From assembly GCA_964019165.1 (NCBI GenBank), contig OZ025271.1, positions 5,458,570-5,522,569 of the forward strand: 64,000 bases of DNA. Direction: 5' to 3'. Positions within the stretch are counted from its first letter, which is position 1. The number at the start of each line of letters is the position of its first letter. Shown here piece after piece: positions 47,770-58,872 of the stretch. Under the pieces are notes generated by a model. The model saw only the letters and a list, made by a program, of their open reading frames with translations. It searched no databases and was not told the DNA's origin. A program made the translations under genes and the position numbers. The DNA is from Mastigias papua. Its lineage: Eukaryota > Cnidaria > Scyphozoa > Rhizostomeae > Mastigiidae.

Positions 47770-50700
47770 TAGACTGAACTTAGACTGAGTGACATTCAAG
47801 AACACCGATGATATTTTCCAACATCTGCAATCAGATTTGACACTGATATGTGCCTAAAAGATAGCCTGTGAATACTGTATAGAGTGTCAACAGGTTATAC
47901 CCTTTGAGAGAGTAGGCAAGACTATCGTCTATAAAGATGTAAAACTTTGGAAGACAACAGTCTTTCTCTTGTTTTTGAAACAAAATCCTATCGTCAAGAG
48001 AATCAACATCCCATTCAGCAAGTCGAAATACTTTTACACGCTTAGAATGTTCTATGAAGCTGCAGTAGATATAACGTTTCTTGCAAACTTCTTTGCTGAT
48101 AGTTCATTCTGTTTTCCCACTTGGCATTGTATGATTTTTGTGAGATTTCAAGGTCATTATCAGTATTGGTAAGGAACATGGCATTAGATTCCTTGTTGTT
48201 TCTTGTTTCAATTGTTATAGAAATACCATTGGGTTGAGATTCCATATAATATGGTTAATTGTGCAGAGCACTTATATACCATTTGAAAGTACTCACTGCG
48301 CATGTCATGAATATGCAAGAAAATGTGCGGCATTGTGTATGGGAAAGAAGTTATAGCGATAAACACTCAATTGTTTGCTTATATACCCCTGTTTAGCGAG
48401 AAACTACTGCGTCTATCATTGCTTTTACAGAATTTCAACACGGATTCTTCAGATTGCCCGATCAAATTGGGTCTAAACCTGCTGGTTTGTAGTACCGTTT
48501 GAACGCCGCATAGAAATGATATAAAATAATAAAACCAAAGGGTATTTTGCTGCTACTTACAAGTTTCGATGCAATCGTATGTCAAATGCTTTTCGCAAAT
48601 ATGCAGAGATCCAGTATCGATTTGATTCCTTTGGTTTCAGTCGACTTGTAGGTCCTTGAAAATTTTCCCTAACAGCTTTACATGCCTTTCTGCGCGTGTT
48701 TTGGCCATGTTTGCTGGATCTTTGAATATGCTCGCACCTTTTTTCATTCGATTCATACCGCTACCAAACATTGAGGAATTTTCTCCAGGCATAATCGAAA
48801 ATTAGATAAAACTACCAAGAGTAGCACTAGCTAATAACAGCATAGAATTATAATTAATTAATAGCATAACAACTAACAACGAATCACTTTGTATACACTC
48901 TCATGCCCCTGCGTAGTTAAAAAATTGTACACAATACGTGTGTTATCATTCTTTGAGGAGTTGGTGTACCAGACCTTCTCTATATGCTATGCTGCAGGTG
49001 ACGTATTGAAAGTAATTGTCACCCTGAGTACCTCAGACAGTTAGGGAGTACGTTTTATTAATAAAAGAGAGACATCAGCTCCGTATTAATTTTTTTCAAT
49101 CAAGAACATTCGTTGCAACATTGAATGGAACACTATTATTTATGCCATGCCTTTTGGCCGCCGCCTTTCATGCCTTTTTCACTTTATGTGAAACGTATAT
49201 TGCATTACGATTGTCTATATCTTTAGTTGCTTTGTGATAAATTATAAACACTTTTGTCGAAATGGAATATGAAATGCATATTAGGTTAAGGGTAGACATT
49301 TAATTCGGTAGGTTATTTACTACTCATACGAACCAATTAACCATTACTGAAATAATTCTTCAAATTATCACTATATAACACGAGTCAGTACCTCTTTCCA
49401 TAAGTTTTCTTACAGCCTGAAATAAGAAACAATCCAGTAACTCAATTTTGACATTATATATAAATATTGCAGGCAGGAATAACGTATAATAGTAATTTAA
49501 AAGGGTAATTTCCTCTCAATCAATACATCAGACAAAGAGGCAATGTCTGATGACATACGAAAGGTTAGCTATAAGCTACGTAAGCTATAGTTATATGATA
49601 ATATTATAAACAAAAGAATATTCCACATACCTAACAGCGACAGGTGATAAATAGCTTATTTCAATGTGTTTTAAGTGAACGTATTTGTATTTGTACTCTA
49701 GAATTGGCTAAGGATGCAGAATATGATAAGAGAAGAGAAGTTATTGGTGCGTTTCTTGTTTATTATATTATAAGTTAGATTATATATTACATACAAGAGA
49801 ATATTTCAGATATCTCACTGCTAAAAAGTTAAAGATTTACAGGTGATTGAAAGTTTATTCATTATGTTTTTAAGAGGACGTATTTGTATTTGTACTCTAG
49901 AATTGCCTTAGGATGCTGAAGACGCTAAGAGAAGAATTAGTGCGTTTCTTCTTTATTATTGTATTTGCATTATTGGGGAGTCCAAGCGAATTATTGAACA
50001 GTGCTATTTGCTTTAAGAGCAAGGTGTATTTCAGAATGTACTGATTGCCGGAAAGTCCGAGTGTCATGACTACTTGAATTAATTTGTTCCTGAACCAGAT
50101 CCACTATCAAACACTCAACCACGCTATTACTAAGATTCCACCTATCCATCGTGGAATGAGAATAGTGGTGGCAGTAGTAGTTGCAGTAAACCTGCGCATG
50201 CAGTATCTGTTAGTAAACTGCCTTTTCTAGAAGGTAGTTAAGCGCAAAGTTTATAACTTCGTTGAAATGCTTTTTGTGCTTGTCTCATCCTGAACTTCGG
50301 ACTATCTTATTGGCAGCTCAGTGGAGTATGATGTAATGTAGTTCAAGTCCCTTTCCTGCTCATTCCAGGGTGTGGAATGATCTGCTTCCTTAACTGTCTT
50401 TTACGTCTTTGGATATAAATTGCTAGGTAAAGATCAATTTTAGAGACTTTCATGCTTTCTTTTGCTGACCAAATATGCTGCATAACTTTACATTTTGAGG
50501 TAAGAAATCTCTGTTGTGATACACAGGAAGATCGTTGCGCAGCAGTAAAGCCAGACCCGTACATACGAGCGCTTCTTATGTCCTTTTCTTATGTATTATC
50601 ATGTTAGCCAATCATAGCAAAGTTACTAATTTATTTCAAACCTCATCTGATATGTTAAGAAACTCTCTGCAAATAAGACTCGCATACAGGTAATCTGTAT

Positions 50701-51179
50701 TTGGCTCGCTTACAATGCTAGGTAATAAAAGCAAAATTAATTAAGGAAACACACTTTTTGCAAAACGTTAGAGAAACAGTCCAAATAATAGTTAGCATAA
50801 TCAATAACTGAGAAGCTCGTATGTGCACCAAGATTGATTTTTCATGCAAAATATGTAATATGTTATGTGAGTGATAATAGTAGATAGCTTGGAAATAAAT
50901 GAATCTGAGATGATTCTTATCAAAGTCTAATTCAGTATACGTTGTGAGATCGGAGTCATATGATTGATCAAGTGTAACAAGGCAGCTGATAGAAACATTA
51001 ACTAATTTTATTATATTATAATCACTGCCAGTTACGGGGAATGATATTTGAGTTTTGGTTTCTTTGTACTATTTTTTATTTGCTTCTTTTCTTCTATAAG
51101 TAGTTATTGTCTGGGGACTTACTTATGATACTTACATTAAACCGATTATGATACATTACCTACAATATTCATCCTTCAA
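47770..51179. other. 3.4 kb without recognised genes
   Basis: AT-rich. Only short frames and no known domain, except the small tandem duplication at 49,665-49,968 listed separately. A host intron or intergenic region is possible. Confidence 0.45.
49665..49968 (+). repeat. diverged local tandem duplication, ~199-bp period
   Basis: The block cgtatttgtatttgtactctagaattg occurs at 49,680 and 49,879. Homology continues through ...ggatgc(a/t)gaa... to tgcgtttctt(g/c)tttattat. The two copies read LELAKDAEYDKRREVIGAFLVYY and, with one stop and a 6-bp difference, a similar peptide. Confidence 0.7.
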
Positions 51180-51955
51180 AAGAAGGTTGTACCATCTATT
51201 GCCTTTAAAAATTTTTCTGCACCTTCTACCCCTGCTTTGTGTAGTCTCTATCTTTTCAAGCTGCAGGACCTTTTTGAAGTGAAACTGCTGACATTTGTTT
51301 ATGAGTTAGTTAATAAACTATCCCCTCCTTGTTTTCAAGATTTTATAAGTGCTATAGCAAGTTCATCAGCATGATACCAGGCAAGCACGTACATGTGACA
51401 TTCTTCTGAAAAGCAAAAACACTTTGCAGTATGGTTTGAAACCTATAAGATAGGCAGGTACAAAATCGTGGAACAGCATTTCACATATCATAAAACAAGC
51501 TTCAAAAGTAATGAGCTTCCGGCGCCAACTTAAGCTCCACTCTTTCGCTTCCAGCTACAAGTCCTAGAACTTACAGCCATTTAAAATTAACAGATATACT
51601 CAACCTTTCATAATGTTCTATAAATGGAATCTTTCTTCATAGTTAATCTAACTCCACAATCTTGTTTCTAGCCAAGGGGGTGCTCTCTCCTCGATTAGTT
51701 TACCTATTGAGAGTGCTCCTCCTTTAAGTAATTACCTGCATACAACATTACCAATATTTGTTATTTGTTATTCAAATCTACCTATTGTGCATTAATTTTA
51801 GTATTATTTGTCCACAACTGCCTCATTTCATTGTTGGCATTAATGTATTTTCTTGTTTTTTGTATTTACACTTAGCTGATTTCTGTTTAAATTGCTTATA
51901 TGTAGTGGTATATTTAAAATAAAACTGAACTAAACTGAACTGAACTGAACTATTA
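51180..51955 (+). pseudogene. CR1/L2-type LINE, C-terminal fragment with (CTGAA)n tail
   Basis: Reads ALCSLYLFKLQDLFEVKLLTFVYELVNKLSPPCFQDFI, then decayed KQKHFAVWFETYKIGRYKI (relatives: LQYGLKS-R-YGAKLWNS) and SFKSNELPA-T with stops. This is the last domain of a LINE ORF2. The 3' end shows aactgaactaaactgaactgaactgaac at ~51,925-51,952, a pentanucleotide tail typical of this group. The RT palm is absent. Confidence 0.65.
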
Positions 51956-52376
51956 TCTAGATCTCCCATATAAGTAGACGTTTCTGTGCATGGGTGAAGT
52001 CAAGTCCAGCCAGAGTTGCCCAGCTCTCCGGGTAAGACAAGTGCTGATTGAGTTCGCCATTTCCAATCAGGCACTGGTTGTGATCTGATAACGCAGCGGC
52101 CGTCCACTTCTCACTACGGTTAATACCCTGGGTTGCGGGTATCATCTTGGTGTTACCTCCACTAGATAAGAAGCCAAAGCTCAAGAGTCCTATCTACACT
52201 GGTTTATAACTAGAGTTTTCCTTCTTCTAGAATGGTTGCTGTCCAAAGCTAACAAATCCACCCTACCCAAAGCAGCAGTTATTTAAAGGCACCAGTTATT
52301 CGCCTTATGCCTATGTATTTCTAATCGTCACCCGATTTCGAAAATGTAATCTTTAAGCCATTAACCATCGGATGCT
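51956..52376. other. unassigned region
   Basis: No protein recognised between two LINE fragments. Slightly GC-richer block at 52,010-52,190. Confidence 0.4.
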
Positions 52377-53598
52377 CTACAGAGCCGACAATTCGTCCCT
52401 TCTTAATATGAAGTAGAAGCATTTGTTTTCGCCAAATTTCATTGTAATGTCATTTGAAAATCTCGTGATGATGCTTAGCTGATATTTCAGTGTGTTTATG
52501 TCTCCATTATATAATTTCAAATCATCCACAAAGAAGTTGTGGGTGTGATGATGTTGGCGATGTTTGCCATAGGCATAGACCCTGTTGCTTTGTAGCAAAT
52601 GCGAGAGTGGATTCAAAGACAAAACAAATAGAATAACAGACAAACTATCCCCTTGAAAAAAACTCCTTTTAGGACTTTAATCAGATCTGTATGATATTCG
52701 CATTCTTTCTATAAAGGTGGGGCTTCTTATACCATGACTTAGTTAGATTCTTGACGGCTGTTATCAATTGGTTAGGAACCTTTGCTAATTTCAGAGCATA
52801 AAGGAGCCGTTTATGAGAAATTAAATCATAATCTTTCTTGCAGTCAAGCCACACAGTATAAAGATTTTGGCGTTTTACTTTTACTTCCTTCAGTATATTT
52901 TTATTTATCAATAATTGTTCTGTTGCACCCCATACTCCTTTCTTACCAGCCACTTGCTCTTGAGTTATTATATAATTTCTTTCGGTATGATGTGTTAAAA
53001 ATGTATTGATACAGTTCGTATATAGCTTGTACTGAATATTCAAACAGGCAATCGGTCTGTAGTTATTTGCAAAATGAGTTATCTGACTTTTCGGTAGCAG
53101 TATTGTGGACACACTGCTAAACCATATAGGCAAAGGTTGATCACTGTGAACCATGATGTTGAATTGACATGCAAGGGCATCTCTGTATCCTGTAAGGTTT
53201 TTGAACCAATACGGTGATATTTTGTCATGTACAGGTGATTTACTAAGATTAAATTTTTGGATTGCTTTCTCAAGTGTCAACCTTGCGATAGTATAATTTC
53301 TTGGTGTTGCTTGTGGGCAATAAGTCTCTTCCAGGTTTTTCAGCCATTCTGCATCTTGTTTGAAATCATCCTTATTTTTCCATATGCTCTTCCAAAAATA
53401 TTCAGCCTTCTTCTTATTTGGAATATTATTTGCTTCAATTGTTTCTTCTTTCAACGACGGATAGAGCTTTTTTGTGTTTTCAAAAACTTGCCTGTTGATT
53501 TTCTTGCGTACATAAAGCTTCTTTTGGCGTCTCGTTCTTTCAGGTTTGCTTCCAAGGTCCTGCTTCAAGATATTGAGCTTCGTTTCCAGAATACTCAC
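52377..53598 (-). pseudogene. R2/NeSL-type LINE copy E, pre-RT linker to RT palm
   Basis: 305-residue frame from 53598: TRRQKKLYVRKKINRQVFENTKKLYPSLK, KKAEYFWKSIWKNKDDFKQDAEWLKNLEE (linker typical of this group), LSKSPVHDKISPYWFKNL, NYRPIACLNIQYKLYTNCINTFL, QEQVAGKKGVWGATEQLLINKNIL, VWLDCKKDYDLISHKRLLYALK (first catalytic Asp block; relatives have LDYKKAFD), ending at 52681. After a frameshift across the QGDSLS block, 52377-52643 gives SVILFVLSLNPLSHLLQS and THNFFVDDLKLYNGD (FVDD catalytic). Only about one frame break in 1.2 kb. The nuclease end is not present, since homology stops near 52,377. Confidence 0.82.
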
Positions 53599-53599
53599 T

Positions 53600-54578
53600 C
53601 TTGAACTTCCAAATTTCTTCTAGAGTTTCAATTTTAAATCCTCCTGGTGTTTTGTGAAATGGTTGTCCTTTTTGCACTGAATGACTACTTTGTTATGTGC
53701 TATCAATTTCCTTATTCTTTCAATGCTGTTTTCATGTTCACAAGTATGATATAAAAAAGTCACTCTCAGATCTTGGTTCGCATTTCCATTCATTAGCTAT
53801 TTTTATATGCTTGCCACGGTTGGGGTCAATACCTTCTGCAGTAGTTTGCCTACCTCATCATACCTCTATTATTCAAAAACCATCTGCATGTTTGTTAGAA
53901 ACTTGACTTGGTGGTATTTTCTTCCAATAAACACTAGAGCATAGTCACAAGAAATCAAATTCCGCTAGAACCAGGTCAACTCTAACACTCGTACAAATAT
54001 AATAAGATCATAAAGTATGATCATAAAATAGTAAGATTATCTTCCACTGCTATTCTCAAAGGTAGTATACTTATTCATTATTCAGTATAAATGAATGCAT
54101 ACTACGCAAGTTTCCTTTGGAGAAGGTCTTTGCAATTCCACCATTATGTGTTCAATCAAGTGCCTTCTCGATCACTGCTTTGGTCGAGCCTCGTTTCAAT
54201 ATTTGAAAACGATTCAAGTTCTCTCTGGAAATATTGATAGACCACAAGGTGGCACAAAATGAATTATTCCATTTCTTGGGGAAAGGATGGAAATGAAAGT
54301 TATATTGGTTTTTTCTATTGTGGAGAAGAGTCCAGAAAATATAACCGCAGAAGGCATGCAAATTCAAAGCATAACAGACAACCACCGAAGTACAGAATAA
54401 ATAGTATAGCGGGCTAAATGCAACTAAACTTTTTTATACCACAGCCCTCTCAAAATAAAAAGGAAACTCTTTCTGCTCCAGAAACAAGCACAGATGAATT
54501 ACATCGAAGACATTAATGTTTCAAAATTTGTAAGCATCCACTTGAACTTTTTCTACTCCATTATTAAGCGAAACAAGT
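53600..54578. other. unassigned region
   Basis: No recognised protein. Its first ~40 bp may still belong to the 5' part of LINE copy E. Confidence 0.4.
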
Positions 54579-55320
54579 GTGCAGGAAGTCGAGAGTGGTA
54601 GTAAAGCAACAAAAGAAAAACTTGAAATTCAACCTGCCGTTCCTGACGGCGATTTAGCACAACATCTCAATGCATTTGAAGTCAGCATCAAGGAGTTCCT
54701 AAATGAGAAATTTGAAGCTATTTCCAGATTCAAGACAATCGACAACTCAAAGGACAAGCTCAATAGCAGTTCTACCTTAGATGAAATACCACGAGAAGCT
54801 ATTATAGATGCCTAGGTTTAGCAGAATTAAAGGAAGCTATAGAGCCTGACTTTCAATTTGACTATAAATCAAGCCAGATTTACTGCCACCTTTGTGTGCA
54901 GGATTCACGTCCAGCCAGTAGCATACCAGATCATCGCTCAGGCATTTTCAATCTTAATTACTTCAACTATGTTTTTGCAGCAGCCTCAATGCAAAAACAA
55001 CCAGCTTCGCTGCTTTGGTCGAAAACCCACGTCATAGAGCATATACATGAAAGTCAGAGATAAAATAGGCTACTAGAAAAGAAATCATATGATAATGAAA
55101 GAGAAAAGGAAAGGCTGTCCAAAGCTTACAAAATTGGGTTGAATATTTGGAGGATACGACACAATGGAATAAAGGAAGGGAAAAGCTACTTAGATTTGAA
55201 ACAAACCTTCTTTTGGCCCACCTCAATAAGACTGGCATTGACAGCGGACATTGACACAGTAATGAAAAGCAAAATTACCCAGAATACTAGCAATACACTT
55301 CATTCAACTTGAAAGATGTG
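54579..55320 (+). pseudogene. degraded gene fragment with a possible zinc-binding region
   Basis: First frame (EVESGSKATKEKLEIQPAVPDGDLAQHLNAFEVSIKEFLNEKFEAI) looks helical. After a stop, an adjacent frame reads PDFQFDYKSSQIYCHLCVQDSRPAS, with C-x2-C and later His residues, then KIGLNIWRIRHNGIKEGKSYLDLKQ. The order, a short zinc finger followed by an (A)YKIGLN-like helix, recalls zinc-finger proteins related to hAT-type transposases. I do not recognise a specific family, and low similarity makes this tentative. Confidence 0.3.
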
Positions 55321-55665
55321 GCCAGTTGGTTAAATAGCACCAAATAAAAGTAAAAGTACAGGCCATATAATACGGATCCTGCCCCAGATAACCAATTGAG
55401 TGAGAATTTTCTGACCCCCTTAATGCTTGGATCACCAGCAAAAGAATCTTACAGCAAAAGGCCTTCAAATAGAATATTTTTCTAACTTCATTTAATTCAA
55501 TAATTGTTACTACTTTACAATCATGCACCTCTCTGTAAGGTATCTTGCAATTGGCTATCTGCTACACTACCAATATAGCGTAAGTATCTAACAAAAAACT
55601 GTAAAACAAAACAAACAATATAAATAATCTTTTAGACAAAAGAGCAAGTGCAAATATCAAATAGA

Positions 55666-56470
55666 TCAGAAGTCCAGCAAGTCAGGATTGGTCCAAGATT
55701 TGTTGCGACGGCAGAAAATATAGTGGCTGCATCTGATGGCAATGTTCATTACTTTCGTAATGACATGGTTTTGGGCATTTTTGTCTAATTTAAGATCACC
55801 AAACATTAAGAGTAGTGACTCAGACGATTTACCCATGATTCCAAGTGTACTCATTGATAGTTTAATGAAGTTGACGTCAGAATAGAAATGCTCCAGATAG
55901 AGAAGAAGGGAACTATACTTTGAAGCTTTGCGGTCACTGTTGATCTGTATGTTAGATTGGAATCCTAAGGTCAATTCCAGGATGTAAAGAGTAGAGTTAT
56001 TTGAAATTAAGACAGATCTGAGAGAATCACCAGTGATGACGCTTGGGGATAGACACGAGGAGAGATAGGCATATAATAAACAGCCTAGAAAAGAGGAACA
56101 GGTTTTAGCAAGATGTAGAAGGGCCGAGTTGTGGCGCCAAGTGTATTGGCCTTCATCAAGATACGATTTGCAGCTGGAGACCACGTGTTGAAGAGATTCA
56201 GCCTGGAGGCAGAATGAGCATGCTGATGATTCAAGGATGGACCATCTACAGAGATTTTTCCTTGTTTCAAGAGAGTGTTATTCAAGTATTTTATTGAAAA
56301 TGTTTTTCGGCATGCTTTGTTCTACTGTAGACCTGAGGCTACGAGTTTTAGAACTTGCGTGAGTAAGGATACAGGAGATGACAAACCCTTGTGATTTAAG
56401 TCCATGTGTTATACGATTTTCGTTGTCTTTGTGAATGGCAGTCAGAACTTGCGTTGTGTTCTTGTATTGA
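55666..56470 (-). pseudogene. R2-type LINE copy D, C-terminal zinc motif and restriction-like endonuclease
   Basis: Reads TAIHKDNENRITHGLKSQGFVISCILTHASSKTRSLRSTVEQSMPKNIFN, then ESSACSFCLQAESLQHVVSSCKSYLDEGQYTWRHNSALLHLA (C-C-H-C zinc motif followed by the YTWRH-S-L helix). Then come YLSSCLSPSVITGDSLRSVLIS and STLYILELTLGFQSNIQINSDRKASKYSSL, where relatives carry RPDL and ILELTVGFE as the nuclease Asp and Glu, so here the RPD site is altered (RSVL). It ends in YYIF-type SHYIFCRRNKSWTNPDLLDF. Two frameshifts. Convergent with nothing and divergent from copy F, abutting it near 56,475. Confidence 0.8.
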
Positions 56471-56482
56471 TCATATCGGATA

Positions 56483-57295
56483 TTGCAACCAGTGCTAGTT
56501 TGTGCCAACAGTGAATTGATCTCAGAGTTAGGCGATAATCTAAGAGAATTACTGTTGAAGAAATGTGGCATTCCGGTTTTAAGTAATGGCAATTTAATAT
56601 CAGGAGAGGAAATACATCTGCCTAATGATAGATTGATGAAGGAAGTTAATGAGGAAGGAATAAAATATACTGGAATTTTGGATTTGGATAAAATGAAAGA
56701 ACGGGAATTCAAGAAAGGCATTGATAGAGACTATCAGAGAAGACAGAGACTCATTCTAATATCCAACGTAAATGGCCGAAACAAATTATAGCAATAAATA
56801 TTTGGACGGTTGTACTTTTACGGTATTGGACAGGTATCATTGATTGGAATCGTGAGGAGCTGCGAAGTCTGGACAGAACGACGCGTAAATATTTGACTAT
56901 GTATGGAGCACTTTATCCAAAACAGTGATGTACAAAAACTCTACTTGGGACAAAAGGAAGAGGGAAGAGGACTAGTTGGATGTGAGGAATGTGTTAGAGG
57001 AAAGGGAAATTGCATTGGTTGGTATATTAAGACTTCTAGTGAGATGTTAATTCAAGGGGTTAGGAAATCAGGAATTATTAACACTGAAAACAGTGCGAGG
57101 AAGGATATTTTCAAAGAGAGAGAAAGAGAGGAGACATTGAAAAGACATTGGAGAGAGACACAAATGTATGACCAAGTCCTTAGAGATATGCCAGATGATG
57201 TTGATCAAGAAAAGTCTTGGATGTGGCTTTTCCAGACTGGTTTGAAGGCTTCAACAGAAGCATTGATATGTGCTGCTCAAGAACAAGCTATATGA
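56483..57295 (+). pseudogene. R2/NeSL-type LINE copy F, RT thumb region
   Basis: 56483-56791 reads LMKEVNEEGIKYTGILDLDKMKEREFKKGIDRDYQRRQRLILISNVNGRNKL, the post-palm thumb of this group (relatives: Y-YLGIL-LD). After a broken stretch, 56903-57295 reads LYLGQKEEGRGLVGCEECVRGKGNCIGWYIKTSSEMLIQGVRKSG and a WMWLFQTGLKASTEALICAAQEQAI linker. The same-strand frame continues into the nuclease part downstream. The RT palm is missing, so the copy is 5' truncated near 56,480. Confidence 0.82.
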
Positions 57296-57913
57296 TTAAA
57301 CAATATTAAATACAGCATTGAAAGAACTACAGATAGTCAGCTTTGTCGCATGTGTGGAGTCAAGGTTGAAAGTGTACGTCATATCATAAGTGATTGTGAG
57401 AAACGTGCTCAAAAAGAATACAAAAGACGACATGACAATGTTGCTAGACTTATTCATTGGAAGCTTTGCACAAAGTATGGATTTGATGTAAGTGAAAAAT
57501 GGTATGAGCATAAACCAGAAGGAAACTTTAAAAATGATGATATCAAGTTGCTTTGGGACATGTCGATTCAATGTGATAATGTTATAGAAGCGAGAAGGCC
57601 GGATATTGTTGTTGTTGATAAAAAGAGAAAAAGCTGCTTTCTTGTAGATATAGCGATACCTGCAGATGTTACGGTGGGTGAAAAGGAACAGGAAAAGATT
57701 GGAAAATATCAGGATTTTAAGAGAGATATTGGAAGAATATGGAACTTGAGATGTGTAGAGGTAGTTTCCGTTGTAGTTAGTACATTGGGATGCGTTGCAA
57801 GAGGATTTGATGACTGGGTTGACAAACTTGGAATAAAAACAAATTTACATTTGCTACAGAAAACTGCTTTATTAGAGACAGCACGAGTTTTAAGGAAAGT
57901 CCTTGAGTATTAG
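57296..57913 (+). CDS. R2/NeSL-type LINE copy F, zinc motif plus restriction-like endonuclease, open frame
   Basis: Open 187-residue frame from 57350 to its natural stop; upstream bases add NIKYSIERTTDSQLCR in the same frame after a stop at 57293. Motifs: C-R-MCG-VRHIISDCEKRAQKEYKRRHD (CCHC zinc motif), HWKLCTKYGF, KWYEHKPE, then the PD-(D/E)XK nuclease: EARRPDIVVVDKKRKSCFLVDIAIPADVTV, with RPDI supplying Asp and VDIAIP the second acidic site, followed by KEQEKIGKYQDFKRDIGRIW and a C-terminal LLQKTALLETARVLRKVLEY. In R2-type LINEs this nuclease nicks the target DNA. No intact RT is upstream, so it is a remnant. Confidence 0.82.
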   Translation, partial: LNNIKYSIERTTDSQLCRMCGVKVESVRHIISDCEKRAQKEYKRRHDNVARLIHWKLCTKYGFDVSEKWYEHKPEGNFKNDDIKLLWDMSIQCDNVIEARRPDIVVVDKKRKSCFLVDIAIPADVTVGEKEQEKIGKYQDFKRDIGRIWNLRCVEVVSVVVSTLGCVARGFDDWVDKLGIKTNLHLLQKTALLETARVLRKVLEY

Positions 57914-58016
57914 AGTAATTAAATACCTATTGACCCTTAGCCCTTTGTTAGTGGCTCGGTCAGTAGGAAGTTACGGCACCTCCACCAGCCTGTGCATTTA
58001 AGCAGATACACTTGAT

Positions 58017-58034
58017 AATGATAATAATAAATTC
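58017..58034 (+). repeat. (GATAAT)n LINE 3' tail of copy F
   Basis: tgataatgataataataaa after a ~105-bp 3' UTR, as for LINE 3' ends elsewhere in the window. Confidence 0.65.
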
Positions 58035-58089
58035 TTTATTTAAGGTTTGCTATGTTGTCTATCCGCTTGCTAATTAAACCACTATACAA

Positions 58090-58420
58090 AATAGATAAGA
58101 CTTCACCATAGCACGAAAAAGCGGAAACATTCTTTTAGCATACTGAAACCTTTTCTCGTCCGACGCTCGTCAGAGTATGAAACGTCGGATAACGACCGAA
58201 ATGTGAACCGAAATATATAGCCAGATGCGGGTGCACGTGATATGATGAATAATGCATCTATCTGGCCCTTTGAGTGGCCAATTAGCACCTATTCACCATT
58301 GTTCACTTGAAGAGTCCAAGTGAAAAAACGAACTCTTTTTGTTTACACAAGACTGGGTTTTTGAGTCTTAGTGTAAACCGATTCCAAAACACCTAAATGA
58401 AAGGACGATCTTGCTTGCCC
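58090..58420 (-). repeat. downstream terminal repeat of the 58-61-kb Penelope-like element
   Basis: Matches 60,790-60,961 and, beyond a LINE insertion, 62,940-63,010. Shared landmarks are aagcggaaacattcttttag, gtatgaaacgtcggataacg, agccagatgcgggtgcacgt and ggccaattagcacctattc. Contains the hammerhead motif. Confidence 0.82.
58139..58179 (-). ncRNA. type I hammerhead ribozyme motif, downstream end of Penelope-like element
   Basis: Minus strand order is exactly that of a type I hammerhead: CATACT (stem I), CTGACGA (core), stem II region GCGTCGGACGA, GAAA (core), a very short stem III AGGTT, TTC cleavage triplet, AGTATG (stem I partner, 6 bp). The stem II closing pair is weak (G opposite A), leaving three pairs. 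Very short stem III is normal for Penelope-borne hammerheads, which are thought to act as dimers. Position after the ORF supports it. Confidence 0.75.
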
Positions 58421-58800
58421 AATGATCCGAAAATTATCGTCTCTATATGTTTTGGCGCATTCTGGATTTGTAATAAGATGTTGTCCTATGGCCGAATCAC
58501 TTTTCATTTTAGAATTAGAGTTTTTGCACGTACGAGGTGGCTATTCTCTTGTTGTAGTGTTTTTCGTCCTGATGCTCGTGGGTACATGTTGTTTTATTCT
58601 ATCTGCTAGCCTCTGCGTAGTGCGCCATACGTACCGAGCTTCACATCGGCACGAAAATTCGTAAACTACACAACTTTTTTGAATGGTAGGAACGCTATCT
58701 TTTTTAGCAGATGGTAGCATGACCCTAGTATTATAAACCGCATGGGACTTCACAGCAAACAACAAGATGTAATGGCTTTATTAATTTGGTTTTCAAATTA
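58290..58800 (-). pseudogene. Penelope-like element 4, GIY-YIG endonuclease portion
   Basis: Frame 58541-58765: AVKSHAVYNTRVMLPSAKKDSVPTIQ, then KSCVVYEFSCRCEARYVWRTTQRLADRIKQHVP, in which VVYEF is the GIY half, RYVWR the YIG half (Gly replaced by Trp), and the Arg in QRLADR the expected catalytic Arg. Following frames give GQHLITNPECAKTY-like and FRIIGQARSSFHLGVLESVYTKTQKP to ~58,330. Stops separate it from the RT frame ending at 58873. It would be the C-terminal domain of the same polyprotein. Confidence 0.82.
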
Positions 58801-58872
58801 TGATGAAACATTTCCAATCCGGGGCAATTTCAGGTAAACTGGGCACTTTTCAGGACTAAGCCGTTTTTCTAA

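Noticed and set aside
50343..50564. 73-residue minus-strand frame in the empty 47.8-51.2-kb stretch
   Set aside because: Short, no domain, no supporting context.
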